The notes beneath the pieces are model-generated. The model was not told the origin of the DNA. It saw only the letters and a list, made by a program, of their open reading frames with translations, and did not search any database. Positions 55,821-64,000 of a stretch of DNA of 64,000 bases are shown piece after piece. Origin of the DNA: Pseudomonas sp. MYb118 (GTDB taxonomy: Bacteria; Pseudomonadota; Gammaproteobacteria; Pseudomonadales; Pseudomonadaceae); assembly GCF_040947875.1 (NCBI RefSeq), contig NZ_JBFRXN010000002.1:992001-1056000 (forward strand), given 5' to 3'. Numbering within the stretch: position 1 is the first letter of the stretch; every line of letters starts with the position of its first letter. A program made the position numbers and the translations under genes.

Positions 55821-56417
55821 ATGCGTCGTCTGCTGCTCGCTTTGCCGTTTGCCCTGTTGCCGCTGGCCGTCGCCCATGCCGCGCAGGAGCATGATCACGA
55901 CCATGACCACGAACATGGCAGCCTCGGCGCCCACGAACATGGTGTCGGCCGCTTGAACGCTGCGCTGGATGGCCAGACCCTGGAACTGGAACTGCAAAGC
56001 CCGGCGATGAACCTGGTGGGCTTCGAACATGCCGCCACCACCGACGCCGACAAAGCCAAGGTCGCCGCCGTGCGTGCGCAGCTGGAAAAACCCCAGGCGC
56101 TGTTCAACCTGGCAAAGGCCGCCGGTTGTGTGGTGGCGAGTCAGGAACTGGAAAGCCCGCTGTTCGGTGATAAGCCCGAGGCCGACGATGATCACGATCA
56201 TGACGAAGAGGCCAACGGCGAACACCACCACGATCACAGCGAAATCCACGCTCACTACCAGTTCACCTGCGCCACGCCTGGGGCGCTGAAAACCCTGGAT
56301 CTGGCGAACATCTTCAATACCTTCCCGGCGACCCAGAAAATTCAGGTACAACTGATTGGCCCGAGCGGTCAGCAGGGTGTGGAAGTGACGTCCAAGGCGG
56401 CGGCACTGAAATTTTGA
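55821..56417 (+). CDS. His-rich periplasmic protein, DUF2796 / ZrgA family
   Basis: A 198-residue secreted protein with signal peptide ending AHAAQ. Two His/Asp clusters, EHDHDHDHEHGSLGAHEHG near the N-terminus and DDDHDHDEEANGEHHHDHS in the middle, are likely zinc-binding. Family members support zinc uptake. In P. aeruginosa the PA4063-PA4066 operon, of the same composition, is reported Zur-controlled. The ABC and DUF3299 genes follow after a REPIN. Confidence 0.85.
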   Translation: MRRLLLALPFALLPLAVAHAAQEHDHDHDHEHGSLGAHEHGVGRLNAALDGQTLELELQSPAMNLVGFEHAATTDADKAKVAAVRAQLEKPQALFNLAKAAGCVVASQELESPLFGDKPEADDDHDHDEEANGEHHHDHSEIHAHYQFTCATPGALKTLDLANIFNTFPATQKIQVQLIGPSGQQGVEVTSKAAALKF

Positions 56418-56437
56418 CATCCTGAATGTTTGAATAC

Positions 56438-56539
56438 CTGTAGGAGCGAGCTTGCTCGCGATGGAGGTCAACGATAACGCGGGCTGCCTGATTCCCTGCG
56501 GCGGTCTTGAGTCCATCGCGAGCAAGCTCGCTCCTACAG
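56438..56539. repeat. REPIN (GTAGGAGCGAGCTTGCTCGCG family)
   Basis: Inverted REP copies inside what would be one operon, between the His-rich protein gene and the ABC ATPase gene. Confidence 0.88.
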
Positions 56540-56578
56540 GGGGCGGTGTAGCAATTTTTAATCACTAACCGGTTTCAC

Positions 56579-57289
56579 ATGACCCAAGCACTCATCGAAT
56601 TGTCCGACCTGGGCTTCAGCTGGCCCGGTCACCCGCCACTGCTGGATATCCCGGCGTTTCGCCTGGAACGGGGGGAGACCCTGTTTCTCAAGGGGCCGAG
56701 CGGCAGTGGCAAGACCACCCTGCTCGGCCTGCTGGGCGGTGTGCAGAAGCCTGATCGCGGCAGCATTCGCCTGCTCGGCCAGGAACTGACGCAGCTCGGC
56801 GCCGGCGCGCGGGATCGCTTTCGCGTCGATCATACCGGCTACATCTTCCAGCAGTTCAACCTGCTGCCGTTTCTCTCGGTGCGCGAGAACGTCGAACTGC
56901 CCTGCCACTTTTCCAAACTGCGCGCCACCCGGGCGAAACAGCGCCATGGCAGCGTCGACCAGGCCGCCGCCACTCTGCTGGCGCACCTGGGCCTGAAGGA
57001 TGAAAGCATCCTCGGTCGCCGTGCCGACTCGCTGTCCATCGGCCAGCAACAGCGGGTGGCCGCCGCCCGTGCCTTGATCGGCCAGCCGGAACTGGTGATC
57101 GCCGACGAGCCGACTTCTGCGCTGGACTACGACGCCCGGGAAAACTTCATTCGCCTGCTGTTCGCCGAATGCCGGGAAGCCGGGTCGAGCCTGCTGTTCG
57201 TCAGCCACGACCAGAGCCTCGCGCCGCTGTTCGATCGCAACCTGTCGCTGGCCGAACTCAATCGCGCCGCCACGCCTGCAGAGGTCTGA
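56579..57289 (+). CDS. ABC transporter ATPase (MacB/LolD type)
   Basis: A 236-residue ATPase. Walker A is GPSGSGKTTLL; the signature motif deviates from LSGGQ and reads LSIGQQQRVAAARAL; Walker B is ELVIADEPTSALD. MacB/LolD-type ATPases pair with FtsX-like permeases, here the next gene 1 base away. They often work mechanically on envelope components rather than by classical import. Confidence 0.9.
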   Translation: MTQALIELSDLGFSWPGHPPLLDIPAFRLERGETLFLKGPSGSGKTTLLGLLGGVQKPDRGSIRLLGQELTQLGAGARDRFRVDHTGYIFQQFNLLPFLSVRENVELPCHFSKLRATRAKQRHGSVDQAAATLLAHLGLKDESILGRRADSLSIGQQQRVAAARALIGQPELVIADEPTSALDYDARENFIRLLFAECREAGSSLLFVSHDQSLAPLFDRNLSLAELNRAATPAEV

Positions 57290-57290
57290 G

Positions 57291-58556
57291 ATGTATTTGT
57301 TTCGTCTAGCCATGGCCAGCCTGGCTAACCGTCGTTTCACCGCGATCCTCACCGCCTTCGCCATCGCCCTGTCGGTCTGCCTGTTGCTGGCCGTGGAACG
57401 GGTGCGCACCGAAGCCAAGGCCAGTTTCGCCAGCACCATCAGCGGCACCGACCTGATTGTCGGCGCCCGCTCGGGCTCGGTGAACCTGCTGCTGTACTCG
57501 GTGTTCCGCATCGGCAATGCCACCAACAACATTCGCTGGGACAGCTTCGAACACTTCGCCAGCAACCCGAAAGTGAAGTGGGCGATCCCGATGTCCCTGG
57601 GCGACTCCCACCGTGGCTATCGCGTGATGGGCACCACCGAGGCGTACTTCGAGCACTACCAGTACGGCCGCCAGCAACACCTGGCACTGGCCGACGGCCG
57701 AGCCTTCGCCACCGATCCCTTCGAAGTGGTGCTCGGCGCCGAAGTGGCCGAGGCGCTGCACTACAAGCTCGGCGACAAACTGGTACTGGCCCACGGCGTG
57801 GCCGCAATCAGCCTGGTCAAGCACGACGACAAGCCCTTCACCGTGGTCGGCATCCTCGCGCGCACCGGCACGCCGGTGGATCGCACGCTGCACATCAGCC
57901 TCGGTGGCATGGAGGCGATCCACATCGACTGGCACAACGGTGTTCCAGCGCGCGGCAACGAGCGGATCAGTGCCGATCAGGCGCGCAACATGGACCTCAA
58001 GCCGCAAGCGATCACGGCGTTCATGCTGGGCCTGAACAGCAAGATTTCGACCTTCGCGCTGCAGCGTGAAATCAACGAGTTCCGCGGCGAGCCGATGCTG
58101 GCGATCCTGCCGGGTGTGGCGCTGCAAGAGCTGTGGAGCCTGATGAGCACCGCGGAAAAAGCCTTGTTCGTGGTGTCGTTGTTTGTGGTGCTGACCGGGT
58201 TGATCGGCATGCTCACGGCGATCCTCACCAGCCTCAACGAACGTCGGCGCGAGATGGCCATCCTGCGTTCGGTCGGTGCCCGGCCTTGGCATGTCGCGAC
58301 ACTGCTGGTACTGGAGGCGTTCGCCCTGGCGTTGTCAGGGGTGATTGCCGGCGTGGCCCTGTTGTACCTGGGTATCGCCGCGGCCCAGGGCTACGTGCAG
58401 GCCAACTATGGCTTGTACCTGCCCCTGGCCTGGCCGAGCGAGTATGAATGGACGCTGCTCGGTGGCATCCTGTGCGCCGCGCTGCTGATGGGCAGCGTGC
58501 CGGCCTGGCGCGCCTATCGCCAATCCCTGGCCGATGGCCTGTCGATCCGATTGTGA
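57291..58556 (+). CDS. ABC transporter permease (FtsX/MacB type)
   Basis: A 421-residue four-helix permease. The first helix is near FTAILTAFAIALSVCLLLAV, then a large periplasmic domain, then three C-terminal helices with the FtsX-type loop SLNERRREMAILRSVGARPW that contacts the ATPase. It probably moves or releases an envelope component linked to zinc homeostasis; this is inferred from its neighbours. Confidence 0.9.
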   Translation: MYLFRLAMASLANRRFTAILTAFAIALSVCLLLAVERVRTEAKASFASTISGTDLIVGARSGSVNLLLYSVFRIGNATNNIRWDSFEHFASNPKVKWAIPMSLGDSHRGYRVMGTTEAYFEHYQYGRQQHLALADGRAFATDPFEVVLGAEVAEALHYKLGDKLVLAHGVAAISLVKHDDKPFTVVGILARTGTPVDRTLHISLGGMEAIHIDWHNGVPARGNERISADQARNMDLKPQAITAFMLGLNSKISTFALQREINEFRGEPMLAILPGVALQELWSLMSTAEKALFVVSLFVVLTGLIGMLTAILTSLNERRREMAILRSVGARPWHVATLLVLEAFALALSGVIAGVALLYLGIAAAQGYVQANYGLYLPLAWPSEYEWTLLGGILCAALLMGSVPAWRAYRQSLADGLSIRL

Positions 58557-58564
58557 GGAAGTCC

Positions 58565-59086
58565 ATGATGCCCCGCGCCCTGCTTGCGCTGTTGATGCTG
58601 GTTGCCCTGCCCCTGTGGGCGGCCGAGCCGAAAGAACTGACTTGGTCGGAAATGATCCCGCCCGATGCCATGCCTGAAGTGCCGGACATGCGCCCCATGC
58701 ACGACCTTTCGCAACTGGGCAATGCGCTGTCGGCGGAGTCGGCGCCAGCGGCCAAGCAGTCGATGCCGAATGCGCCGGTGGTGAAGAGTCTGGACGGACA
58801 GAACATTCGCCTGCCGGGCTACATCGTGCCGCTGGAAGTCAGCGAAGAAGGCCGCACCACGGAGTTCCTGCTGGTGCCGTATTTCGGCGCCTGCATTCAC
58901 GTGCCGCCACCGCCGTCCAACCAGATCGTGCATGTGAAAAGTGAAGTCGGGGTGAAGCTCGACGAACTGTATCAGCCGTACTGGATCGAGGGAGCAATGC
59001 AGGTGAAAGCGTCGACCAGTGAGCTGGCCGATGCTGGGTATCAGATGGAGGCGGACAAGATCTACATGTATGAATTGCCGGAGTAA
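58565..59086 (+). CDS. DUF3299 secreted protein
   Basis: A 173-residue protein with signal peptide (LALLMLVALPLWAAEP). The DUF3299 core is NIRLPGYIVPLEVSEEG and VPYFGACIHVPPPPSNQIVH. AGGAA lies 4 bases before the first ATG. It closes the zinc-type operon, 8 bases after the permease stop. Confidence 0.87.
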   Translation: MMPRALLALLMLVALPLWAAEPKELTWSEMIPPDAMPEVPDMRPMHDLSQLGNALSAESAPAAKQSMPNAPVVKSLDGQNIRLPGYIVPLEVSEEGRTTEFLLVPYFGACIHVPPPPSNQIVHVKSEVGVKLDELYQPYWIEGAMQVKASTSELADAGYQMEADKIYMYELPE

Positions 59087-59114
59087 GTGCGGCAATTTAT
59101 TCATCGCCAATCAG

Positions 59115-59210
59115 CCATCGCGAGCAGGCTCGCTCCCACAGTAGCAGGGGTTGTTCACACACATTGTGTTCAACGCAAAACCTTGTGGGAGCGAGCCTGC
59201 TCGCGATGGT
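59115..59210. repeat. REPIN (GGGAGCGAGCCTGCTCGCG family)
   Basis: Inverted REP copies with interior containing GTTCACACACATTGTGTTCA, between the DUF3299 gene and the oprG promoter. Confidence 0.88.
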
Positions 59211-59239
59211 TCCACAAAAAAACACGCATCACTGTTTCA

Positions 59240-59253
59240 TTGAGCTGAATCAA
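59240..59253 (+). promoter_or_regulatory. Anr/FNR box of oprG
   Basis: TTGAGCTGAATCAA matches the FNR-type consensus TTGAT-N4-ATCAA at nine of ten positions. A TACCAT -10 box at 59276-59281 places the box near -41, the class II activator position. Confidence 0.75.
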
Positions 59254-59318
59254 AAGACCATATCAGACGGCTCCGTACCATTAGGACATCAAATTTAAAA
59301 CGTCCTTTGGGAGCCTCC

Positions 59319-60017
59319 ATGCACAAGTCTTTGCTCAGCGCTTCGTTGTTCGCCCTCGCACTCGCCGCGCCAATCGCCCACGCTCACGAAGCCGGCGACA
59401 TCCTCATCCGTGCCGGTGCGATCACCGTCAACCCGAAAGCCGACAGCTCCAGCGTCAAGGTCGATCAGGGGCCTCTGAAAGGTGCTGATCTGGGCGGCAA
59501 GGCAACCATGGACAGCGACACCCAACTGGGTCTGAACTTCGCTTACATGCTCGACAGCCACTGGGGTATCGAGCTGCTGGCCGCCACCCCGTTCCAGCAC
59601 GACGTGAAGATCAAGAACACCGCCCTGGCCCCGGCCAACGGCAAGCTCGGCAGCCTGAAACACCTGCCGCCAACCCTGAGCGTCGTGTACTACCCGCTGG
59701 ACGCCAAGTCGGCGTTCCAACCGTATGTTGGCGCCGGTATCAACTACACCTGGATCTTCGACGAAGACCTGAGCAGCGGCGCCAAGTCCAACGGCTTCAG
59801 CAACTTCAAGGCGAAAAACTCCTGGGGCATGGCGTTCCAGGTCGGTGCCGACTACATGATCACCGACAACATCCTGCTCAACGCCCAAGTGCGCTACATC
59901 GACATCGACACCCAGGCGACCGTGGAAAACAATGCCGTCGCAGCGGGCACCCGCGCCAAGGTCAATGTGGATGTCGACCCGCTCATCTACATGGTCGGCC
60001 TGGGCTACAAGTTCTAA
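59319..60017 (+). CDS. oprG: OprG/OmpW-family outer-membrane protein
   Basis: A 232-residue eight-stranded barrel. It has a signal peptide (LAAPIAHAHEAGDILIRAGA), the OmpW segment QLGLNFAYMLDSHWGIELLA and a terminal YMVGLGYKF. OprG of P. aeruginosa transports small hydrophobic or amino-acid substrates and responds to oxygen through Anr and to iron. GGGAG precedes the ATG by 5 bases. The gene is monocistronic, with a terminator 30 bases after the stop. Confidence 0.94.
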   Translation: MHKSLLSASLFALALAAPIAHAHEAGDILIRAGAITVNPKADSSSVKVDQGPLKGADLGGKATMDSDTQLGLNFAYMLDSHWGIELLAATPFQHDVKIKNTALAPANGKLGSLKHLPPTLSVVYYPLDAKSAFQPYVGAGINYTWIFDEDLSSGAKSNGFSNFKAKNSWGMAFQVGADYMITDNILLNAQVRYIDIDTQATVENNAVAAGTRAKVNVDVDPLIYMVGLGYKF

Positions 60018-60046
60018 AAATCGTTCACGTGGTGGGAACGAGCTGC

Positions 60047-60077
60047 AAAAAAAAGGCGCCTGCGAAGGCGCCTTTTT
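60047..60077. terminator. Bidirectional intrinsic terminator between oprG and the epimerase gene
   Basis: GGCGCC-TGCGAA-GGCGCC stem-loop flanked by an A-run on the left and a T-run on the right, so it can end transcripts from both convergent genes. Confidence 0.92.
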
Positions 60078-60096
60078 CTATGGCAACGCAGTCCGC

Positions 60097-61026
60097 TCAG
60101 CGACCCAGCAAACGCGCCAGGCCGACACTCATCGACGTCCGGGCAGGCAAGACAAAACGCGCCTGCAAGCGCTGGTTGTTCGCCCGTGAATGGCGGATAT
60201 CCCCGGAACGCGCCGGACCGTAATTCACCGGTGGCAGTTCGCCGACCACCTCTTCCAACGCATCCAGCATCTGCTTGAGGCTGGTTGCCTGGTTCCAGCC
60301 GACGTTGATCGCCCCCGCCTCAACCTGGGGTTGCTCGAGTGCCTGTACCAGCAGGTCCACCAGATCGGCGACGAAAACAAAATCCCGCGTCTGCTCACCG
60401 TCGCCGAACACGCTGATCGGCAGGCCCTTCTGCGCACGCTCACTGAAAATACTGATCACCCCGGAGTACGGCGAGGACGGATCCTGGCGCGGGCCGAAGA
60501 TGTTGAAGAAGCGGAAAATCACCGGCTCCAGTTTGTGCTCGCGGTGGTAGAAATCGAAGTAGTATTCGCTGGCCAGTTTGTCCGAGGCGTACGGCGTCAA
60601 CGGCTCCTTGGGCGTGTCTTCGTTGATCGACTCGCCTTCGCCGTTGTTGCCATAGACCGCCGCGCTGGAAGCGAACAGCACGCGCTTGACGCCCGCCTGG
60701 CGCATGGCCTCGCAGACATTGAGCGAACCTATGAAATTGCTCTGGTGGGTCTTCACCGGATCGTCCACCGAAGCCTGCACCGACGCCACCGCAGCCAGGT
60801 GCACCACCGCGCTGCAACCGCGCATGGCCTGTGCGACCAGCGCCGCATCGGCGACATCGCCGACCATCAGCTCTACCTTGGGGTTATCCAACGGCAGGTT
60901 GCTGCGCTTGCCCGTGGACAAGTCATCGAGAATGCGCACCGAGCGGCCTTTGGCAAGCAAGGCGTCAGTCAGGTGCGAGCCGATGAAGCCGGCGCCGCCG
61001 GTAATGAGAACGGGGCCGTCAGCCAT
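60097..61026 (-). CDS. NAD-dependent sugar-nucleotide epimerase/dehydratase
   Basis: A 309-residue extended short-chain dehydrogenase. VLITGGAGFIGSHLTDALL binds NAD, SSAAVYGN precedes the active site and YASDKLASEYYFDFYHRE holds the catalytic Tyr-x3-Lys. It is UDP-glucose-4-epimerase-like; the exact sugar is unknown. It overlaps the preceding RmlD-like gene by 8 bases and the two probably act in one surface-sugar step. Confidence 0.9.
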   Translation of the reverse strand: MADGPVLITGGAGFIGSHLTDALLAKGRSVRILDDLSTGKRSNLPLDNPKVELMVGDVADAALVAQAMRGCSAVVHLAAVASVQASVDDPVKTHQSNFIGSLNVCEAMRQAGVKRVLFASSAAVYGNNGEGESINEDTPKEPLTPYASDKLASEYYFDFYHREHKLEPVIFRFFNIFGPRQDPSSPYSGVISIFSERAQKGLPISVFGDGEQTRDFVFVADLVDLLVQALEQPQVEAGAINVGWNQATSLKQMLDALEEVVGELPPVNYGPARSGDIRHSRANNQRLQARFVLPARTSMSVGLARLLGR

Positions 61027-61903
61027 GGCGATAGAACCTGTCGAGTAGACCCGGGAGCGCCGCACGCCAGGCGCGAGGCTTGATCCCGAAAGTGTGAAGG
61101 ATTTTCTTGCAGGCCAGCACCGCGTGTTGTGGCTCTTCGGCGGCGTCCGGGCGCGCGGCGTGTGCCTGGGCGGTCGGTTCCTCGATGGCCAGCGGATGCA
61201 GCGCGCGCGCCTCGGTCAGAATTGCCTGGCCCAGCGCCAGCGGTGTGGTCGCTTCGTGTCCGGCGTAGTGGTAGGTGCCCCACAGCGGCGCCGCGCAGTC
61301 GAGCTGCTTGAGCACCGAAATGATCACCCGGGCCGCGTCGTCCACGGGCGTCGGGTTGCCGCGACGATCGTCAGCCATCAACAGCTCTTCGGGGTTTTCC
61401 GCACGGGCGAGGAAACGCCCGAGGGTACCTTCGGGGCTGTCGTCGAGCAGCCAGCCGAAACGCAGCAACACATGTTGCGGGCAGGTGGCACGCACGCTCT
61501 GCTCGATCCGCCACAACGCCTGGCCGCGCAGCCCCAGGGGCACCGGCTCGTCCTTTTCGCTGTAGGCCGTCGCACGGGAGCCGTCGAACACGCGATAGCT
61601 CGACGGTTGCAGCAGGACGATGTCGTGATGCTGGCACAACTCGGCCAGCCGCTCGATGGCCCGCTCCTGCCCGGCCAGACGCGACTCGCTGACCGTCTCC
61701 GCCTGGAACCAGTCGAAGTAGTAGGCAAGGTTGATCAACGCATCCGGGCGGGTGTCGTCGAGCAGTTGCGTCAGGCTCGCGGCATCCCAGCCGTCCTGCG
61801 GTGGGCGGGGGGCGAGGAAGCCGATGTCTTCCTCCGCACCGAGGCGAATCAGCGCCTGCCCAAGGGCATTTCCGCCGCCCAGTAACATAAGGCGCATTCG
61901 CAT
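61019..61903 (-). CDS. RmlD-like sugar-nucleotide-binding protein
   Basis: A 294-residue Rossmann protein beginning MRMRLMLLGGGNALGQALI, with a GGxxALG nucleotide-binding loop. YFDWFQAETVSESRL and SSYRVFDGSRATAYSE correspond to RmlD-type segments, but the canonical Tyr-x3-Lys is not obvious, so catalysis is uncertain. The start could be ATG 61903 or 61897; neither has a strong ribosome binding site. Confidence 0.8.
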   Translation of the reverse strand: MRMRLMLLGGGNALGQALIRLGAEEDIGFLAPRPPQDGWDAASLTQLLDDTRPDALINLAYYFDWFQAETVSESRLAGQERAIERLAELCQHHDIVLLQPSSYRVFDGSRATAYSEKDEPVPLGLRGQALWRIEQSVRATCPQHVLLRFGWLLDDSPEGTLGRFLARAENPEELLMADDRRGNPTPVDDAARVIISVLKQLDCAAPLWGTYHYAGHEATTPLALGQAILTEARALHPLAIEEPTAQAHAARPDAAEEPQHAVLACKKILHTFGIKPRAWRAALPGLLDRFYRHG

Positions 61904-62026
61904 AGAGTCAGCAGGCCCAGTCTTGTTGGAGAAATGATAGTTGTCGGAATCGTTGCATTTTGCGGGTTTAGTGCGCAACCGTCATCCGTAAAGTGTCGAT
62001 GTCCGGGTCTTGTGGTGTTGCGACTG

Positions 62027-62106
62027 GCCCCATCGCGAGCAGGCTCGCTCCCACAATAGATTTGCCTACACCGCCCCACTGTGGGAGCGAGCCTGCTCGC
62101 GATGGG
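62027..62106. repeat. REPIN (GGGAGCGAGCCTGCTCGCG family)
   Basis: Inverted REP copies in the divergent spacer between the RmlD-like gene and lhr, ending about 60 bases before the lhr start. Confidence 0.88.
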
Positions 62107-62166
62107 GCCAGCAAAGATCTTGAACGGTACTTGCATCTTCCCACCCCCACCCGCATAACTGACCCC

Positions 62167-64000
62167 ATGAACCTGCCCATCCCCGCAGACAGTGCCCTGA
62201 GCGGCTTTCACCCGGCCGTCAGCGCCTGGTTCAACAGCACATTCGCGTCGGTGACCGCCGCCCAGGCCCGGGCGTGGCCGCTGATCCGCCAGCACCGCTC
62301 GACTTTGATCGCCGCACCGACTGGCTCCGGCAAGACCCTCACTGCGTTTCTCGCCGTGCTCGACGACCTGGTCCACCGCGGCCTGGAAAACGCCGACGGC
62401 TTGCCCGACGAAACGCTGGTGGTCTATGTCTCGCCACTCAAGGCGTTGTCCAACGACATCCAGATCAACCTGCAAACCCCGCTGGCCGGGATCACCGCAC
62501 AGCTACGCGCCCTGGGTCTGCCGGAACTGCGGATCAACACCGCCGTGCGCACCGGCGACACCCCGCAAAAAGAGCGTTCGGCGATGCGCAAGACCGCGCC
62601 GCATATCCTGGTGACTACGCCGGAATCGCTCTACGTGCTGCTCGGCTCCGATTCCGGCCGGCAGATGCTCAAGACCACCCGTACGGTAATCGTCGACGAA
62701 ATCCACGCGATTGCCGCCAGCAAACGCGGCAGCCACCTGGCCCTGAGCCTGGAGCGCCTGCAGGCGCTGTGCCGCGCACCCTTGATGCGCATCGGCCTGT
62801 CCGCCACGCAAAAGCCCATTGAGGCGGTGTCGCGTTTTCTGGTCGGCCACCAGCGGCCCTGCGAAATCATCGACATCGGCCACGCCCGCCCACGGGACCT
62901 GGGCATTGAAGTGCCGCCAGTGCCGTTGTCGGCGGTGATGGCCAATGATGTCTGGGAGCTGGTCTATGACCGCCTCGCCGCCCTCGCCCGCGAGCACCGC
63001 ACCACGCTGATCTTCGTCAACACCCGGCGCCTGGCCGAACGCCTGAGCCGGCACTTGAGCGAGCGCCTGGGCAAGCAGGCGGTGGCCGCCCACCACGGCA
63101 GCCTGGCCAAGGAGTTTCGCCTGGACGCCGAGCAGCGGCTCAAGCGTGGCGAACTGCAAGTGCTGATCGCCACGGCGTCGCTGGAGTTGGGGATCGACAT
63201 CGGCGACGTCGACCTGGTCTGCCAGATCGCCTCGCCGCGCTCGATTGCCGGTTTTCTGCAACGGGTCGGCCGCTCCGGTCACCAGGTCGGCGGCACGCCC
63301 AAGGGCCGCCTGTTCGCCACCACCCGCGACGACCTGATCGAATGCACCGCCTTGCTCGACTGCGTGCGCCGCGGTGAACTCGACATCCTGCAGATCCCCC
63401 AGGCGCCGCTGGACGTGCTGGCCCAGCAGATCATCGCTGAGGTCAGTTGCCAGGAATGGCAGGAACAGGCGTTGCTGGACCTGTTCCGCAAGGCGTCGCC
63501 CTACGCAGGTCTGGACGAAAAACACTATCAGGCGCTGCTGCAGATGCTCGCCGAAGGCTACAACGGTCGCCAGGGCATCCGCAGCGCGTTCTTGCACCGC
63601 GACGCCGTGACCCGCACCTTGCGCGCCCGTCGGGGCAGCCGGCTGACCGCGGTGACCAGCGGCGGCACCATCCCCGACAACGCCGACTACAGCGTGCTGC
63701 TCGAACCCCAGGGCCTGAACATCGGCAGCGTCAACGAAGACTTCGCCGTGGAAAGCATTGCCGGCGATGTCTTCCAGTTGGGCAACACCTCGTACCGCAT
63801 TCTGCGGATCGAGACCGGCAAGGTTCGGGTCGAGGACGCCCAGGGGCAACCACCGACCATTCCGTTCTGGCTTGGCGAAGCACCGGGGCGCAGCGCCGAA
63901 CTGTCGTTCGCCGTGGCACGCCTGCAAGGGCATCTCGATACACTGCTGGGCGCTACCCCCGGCCAGCTGCAACCGGCTCTCGACTGGCTGACCGGTACCC
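62167..64000 (+). CDS. lhr: Lhr-family ATP-dependent helicase, N-terminal 611 codons (runs off the right edge)
   Basis: An open frame from ATG 62167 to the window end with no stop. Helicase motifs are in order: [19 protein letters not shown] (motif I), [12 protein letters not shown] (Ia), [20 protein letters not shown] (II, DEIH), IGLSATQKP (III), [14 protein letters not shown] (IV), [19 protein letters not shown] (V) and [12 protein letters not shown] (VI). This spacing and the RSGH motif VI are typical of Lhr superfamily 2 helicases, which are 3'-5' and act in DNA repair. A winged-helix part follows. About half or more of the protein lies beyond the window. Confidence 0.93.
   Translation, partial: MNLPIPADSALSGFHPAVSAWFNSTFASVTAAQARAWPLIRQHRSTLIAAPTGSGKTLTAFLAVLDDLVHRGLENADGLPDETLVVYVSPLKALSNDIQINLQTPLAGITAQLRALGLPELRINTAVRTGDTPQKERSAMRKTAPHILVTTPESLYVLLGSDSGRQMLKTTRTVIVDEIHAIAASKRGSHLALSLERLQALCRAPLMRIGLSATQKPIEAVSRFLVGHQRPCEIIDIGHARPRDLGIEVPPVPLSAVMANDVWELVYDRLAALAREHRTTLIFVNTRRLAERLSRHLSERLGKQAVAAHHGSLAKEFRLDAEQRLKRGELQVLIATASLELGIDIGDVDLVCQIASPRSIAGFLQRVGRSGHQVGGTPKGRLFATTRDDLIECTALLDCVRRGELDILQIPQAPLDVLAQQIIAEVSCQEWQEQALLDLFRKASPYAGLDEKHYQALLQMLAEGYNGRQGIRSAFLHRDAVTRTLRARRGSRLTAVTSGGTIPDNADYSVLLEPQGLNIGSVNEDFAVESIAGDVFQLGNTSYRILRIETGKVRVEDAQGQPPTIPFWLGEAPGRSAELSFAVARLQGHLDTLLGATPGQLQPALDWLTGT

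Noticed and set aside
345..62106. CRISPR-like array from repeated palindromes
   Set aside because: The repeats are dispersed kilobases apart, arranged as inverted pairs in spacers, with no regular spacers or cas genes.

Overview
The window is a high-GC Gammaproteobacterial chromosome segment. Gene content, REP/REPIN repeats and gene order place it in Pseudomonas, most likely the P. fluorescens group. Much of the order matches, from memory, the P. aeruginosa PAO1 backbone from about PA4012 to PA4069: mpl, ethanolamine genes, ppa, xseB-ispA-dxs, the riboflavin/thiamine cluster, nrdR, the zinc-linked ABC operon and oprG. It encodes no tRNA, rRNA, CRISPR array or intact transposon that I can see. 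About 60 protein genes are supported.

Layout. 1-8 kb: end of a PAP2 phosphatase, a Lon-substrate-domain protein with an LrgA/LrgB pair, a MaoC hydratase, a MORN-repeat/C13-peptidase lipoprotein, an NAD(P)-binding protein, a small lipoprotein, ubiX and mpl. 8-15 kb: an ethanolamine module with an EatR-type sigma-54 activator, an aldehyde dehydrogenase and eutBC, each of the two target transcripts having its own -24/-12 promoter. 15-18.4 kb: DedA, mtfA, ppa and an orphan LexA-type repressor. 18.4-27.7 kb: an iron-regulated accessory locus on the minus strand, running Fur box, FecI-type sigma, FecR, STN-domain TonB receptor, M16 lipoprotein protease and SbmA/YddA-type ABC transporter. This resembles protease-associated import systems (Pectobacterium Fus, E. 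coli YddAB-PqqL). 27.8-28.4 kb: a relBE toxin-antitoxin pair. 28.4-38.6 kb: the six-gene mag (alpha-2-macroglobulin) operon. 38.6-39.0 kb: a cluster of hairpin repeats. 39-46 kb: xseB-ispA-dxs, btuB, btuF and ribA. 46-53 kb: a minus-strand housekeeping run nrdR-ribD-ribC-ribB-ribH-nusB-thiL-pgpA and a periplasmic binding protein. 53-59 kb: a YbaY-like lipoprotein, a methyltransferase, cnoX and a His-rich/ABC/DUF3299 zinc-type operon. 59-64 kb: oprG with an Anr box, two sugar-nucleotide enzymes and the first 611 codons of a large Lhr helicase.

How the parts connect. The FecI/FecR/receptor/protease/ABC set looks like one pathway that captures an external protein or peptide carrying iron, cleaves it in the periplasm and imports the product, switched on when Fur is relieved. 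EutBC needs adenosylcobalamin, and the window also carries a BtuB receptor and BtuF binding protein. RibB has a GTP-cyclohydrolase II domain that lacks its zinc cysteines, which explains why a separate complete RibA is present. Fourteen REP loci (eleven paired as REPINs, three single) sit in spacers, mostly at 3' ends of genes, and split into two sequence families.
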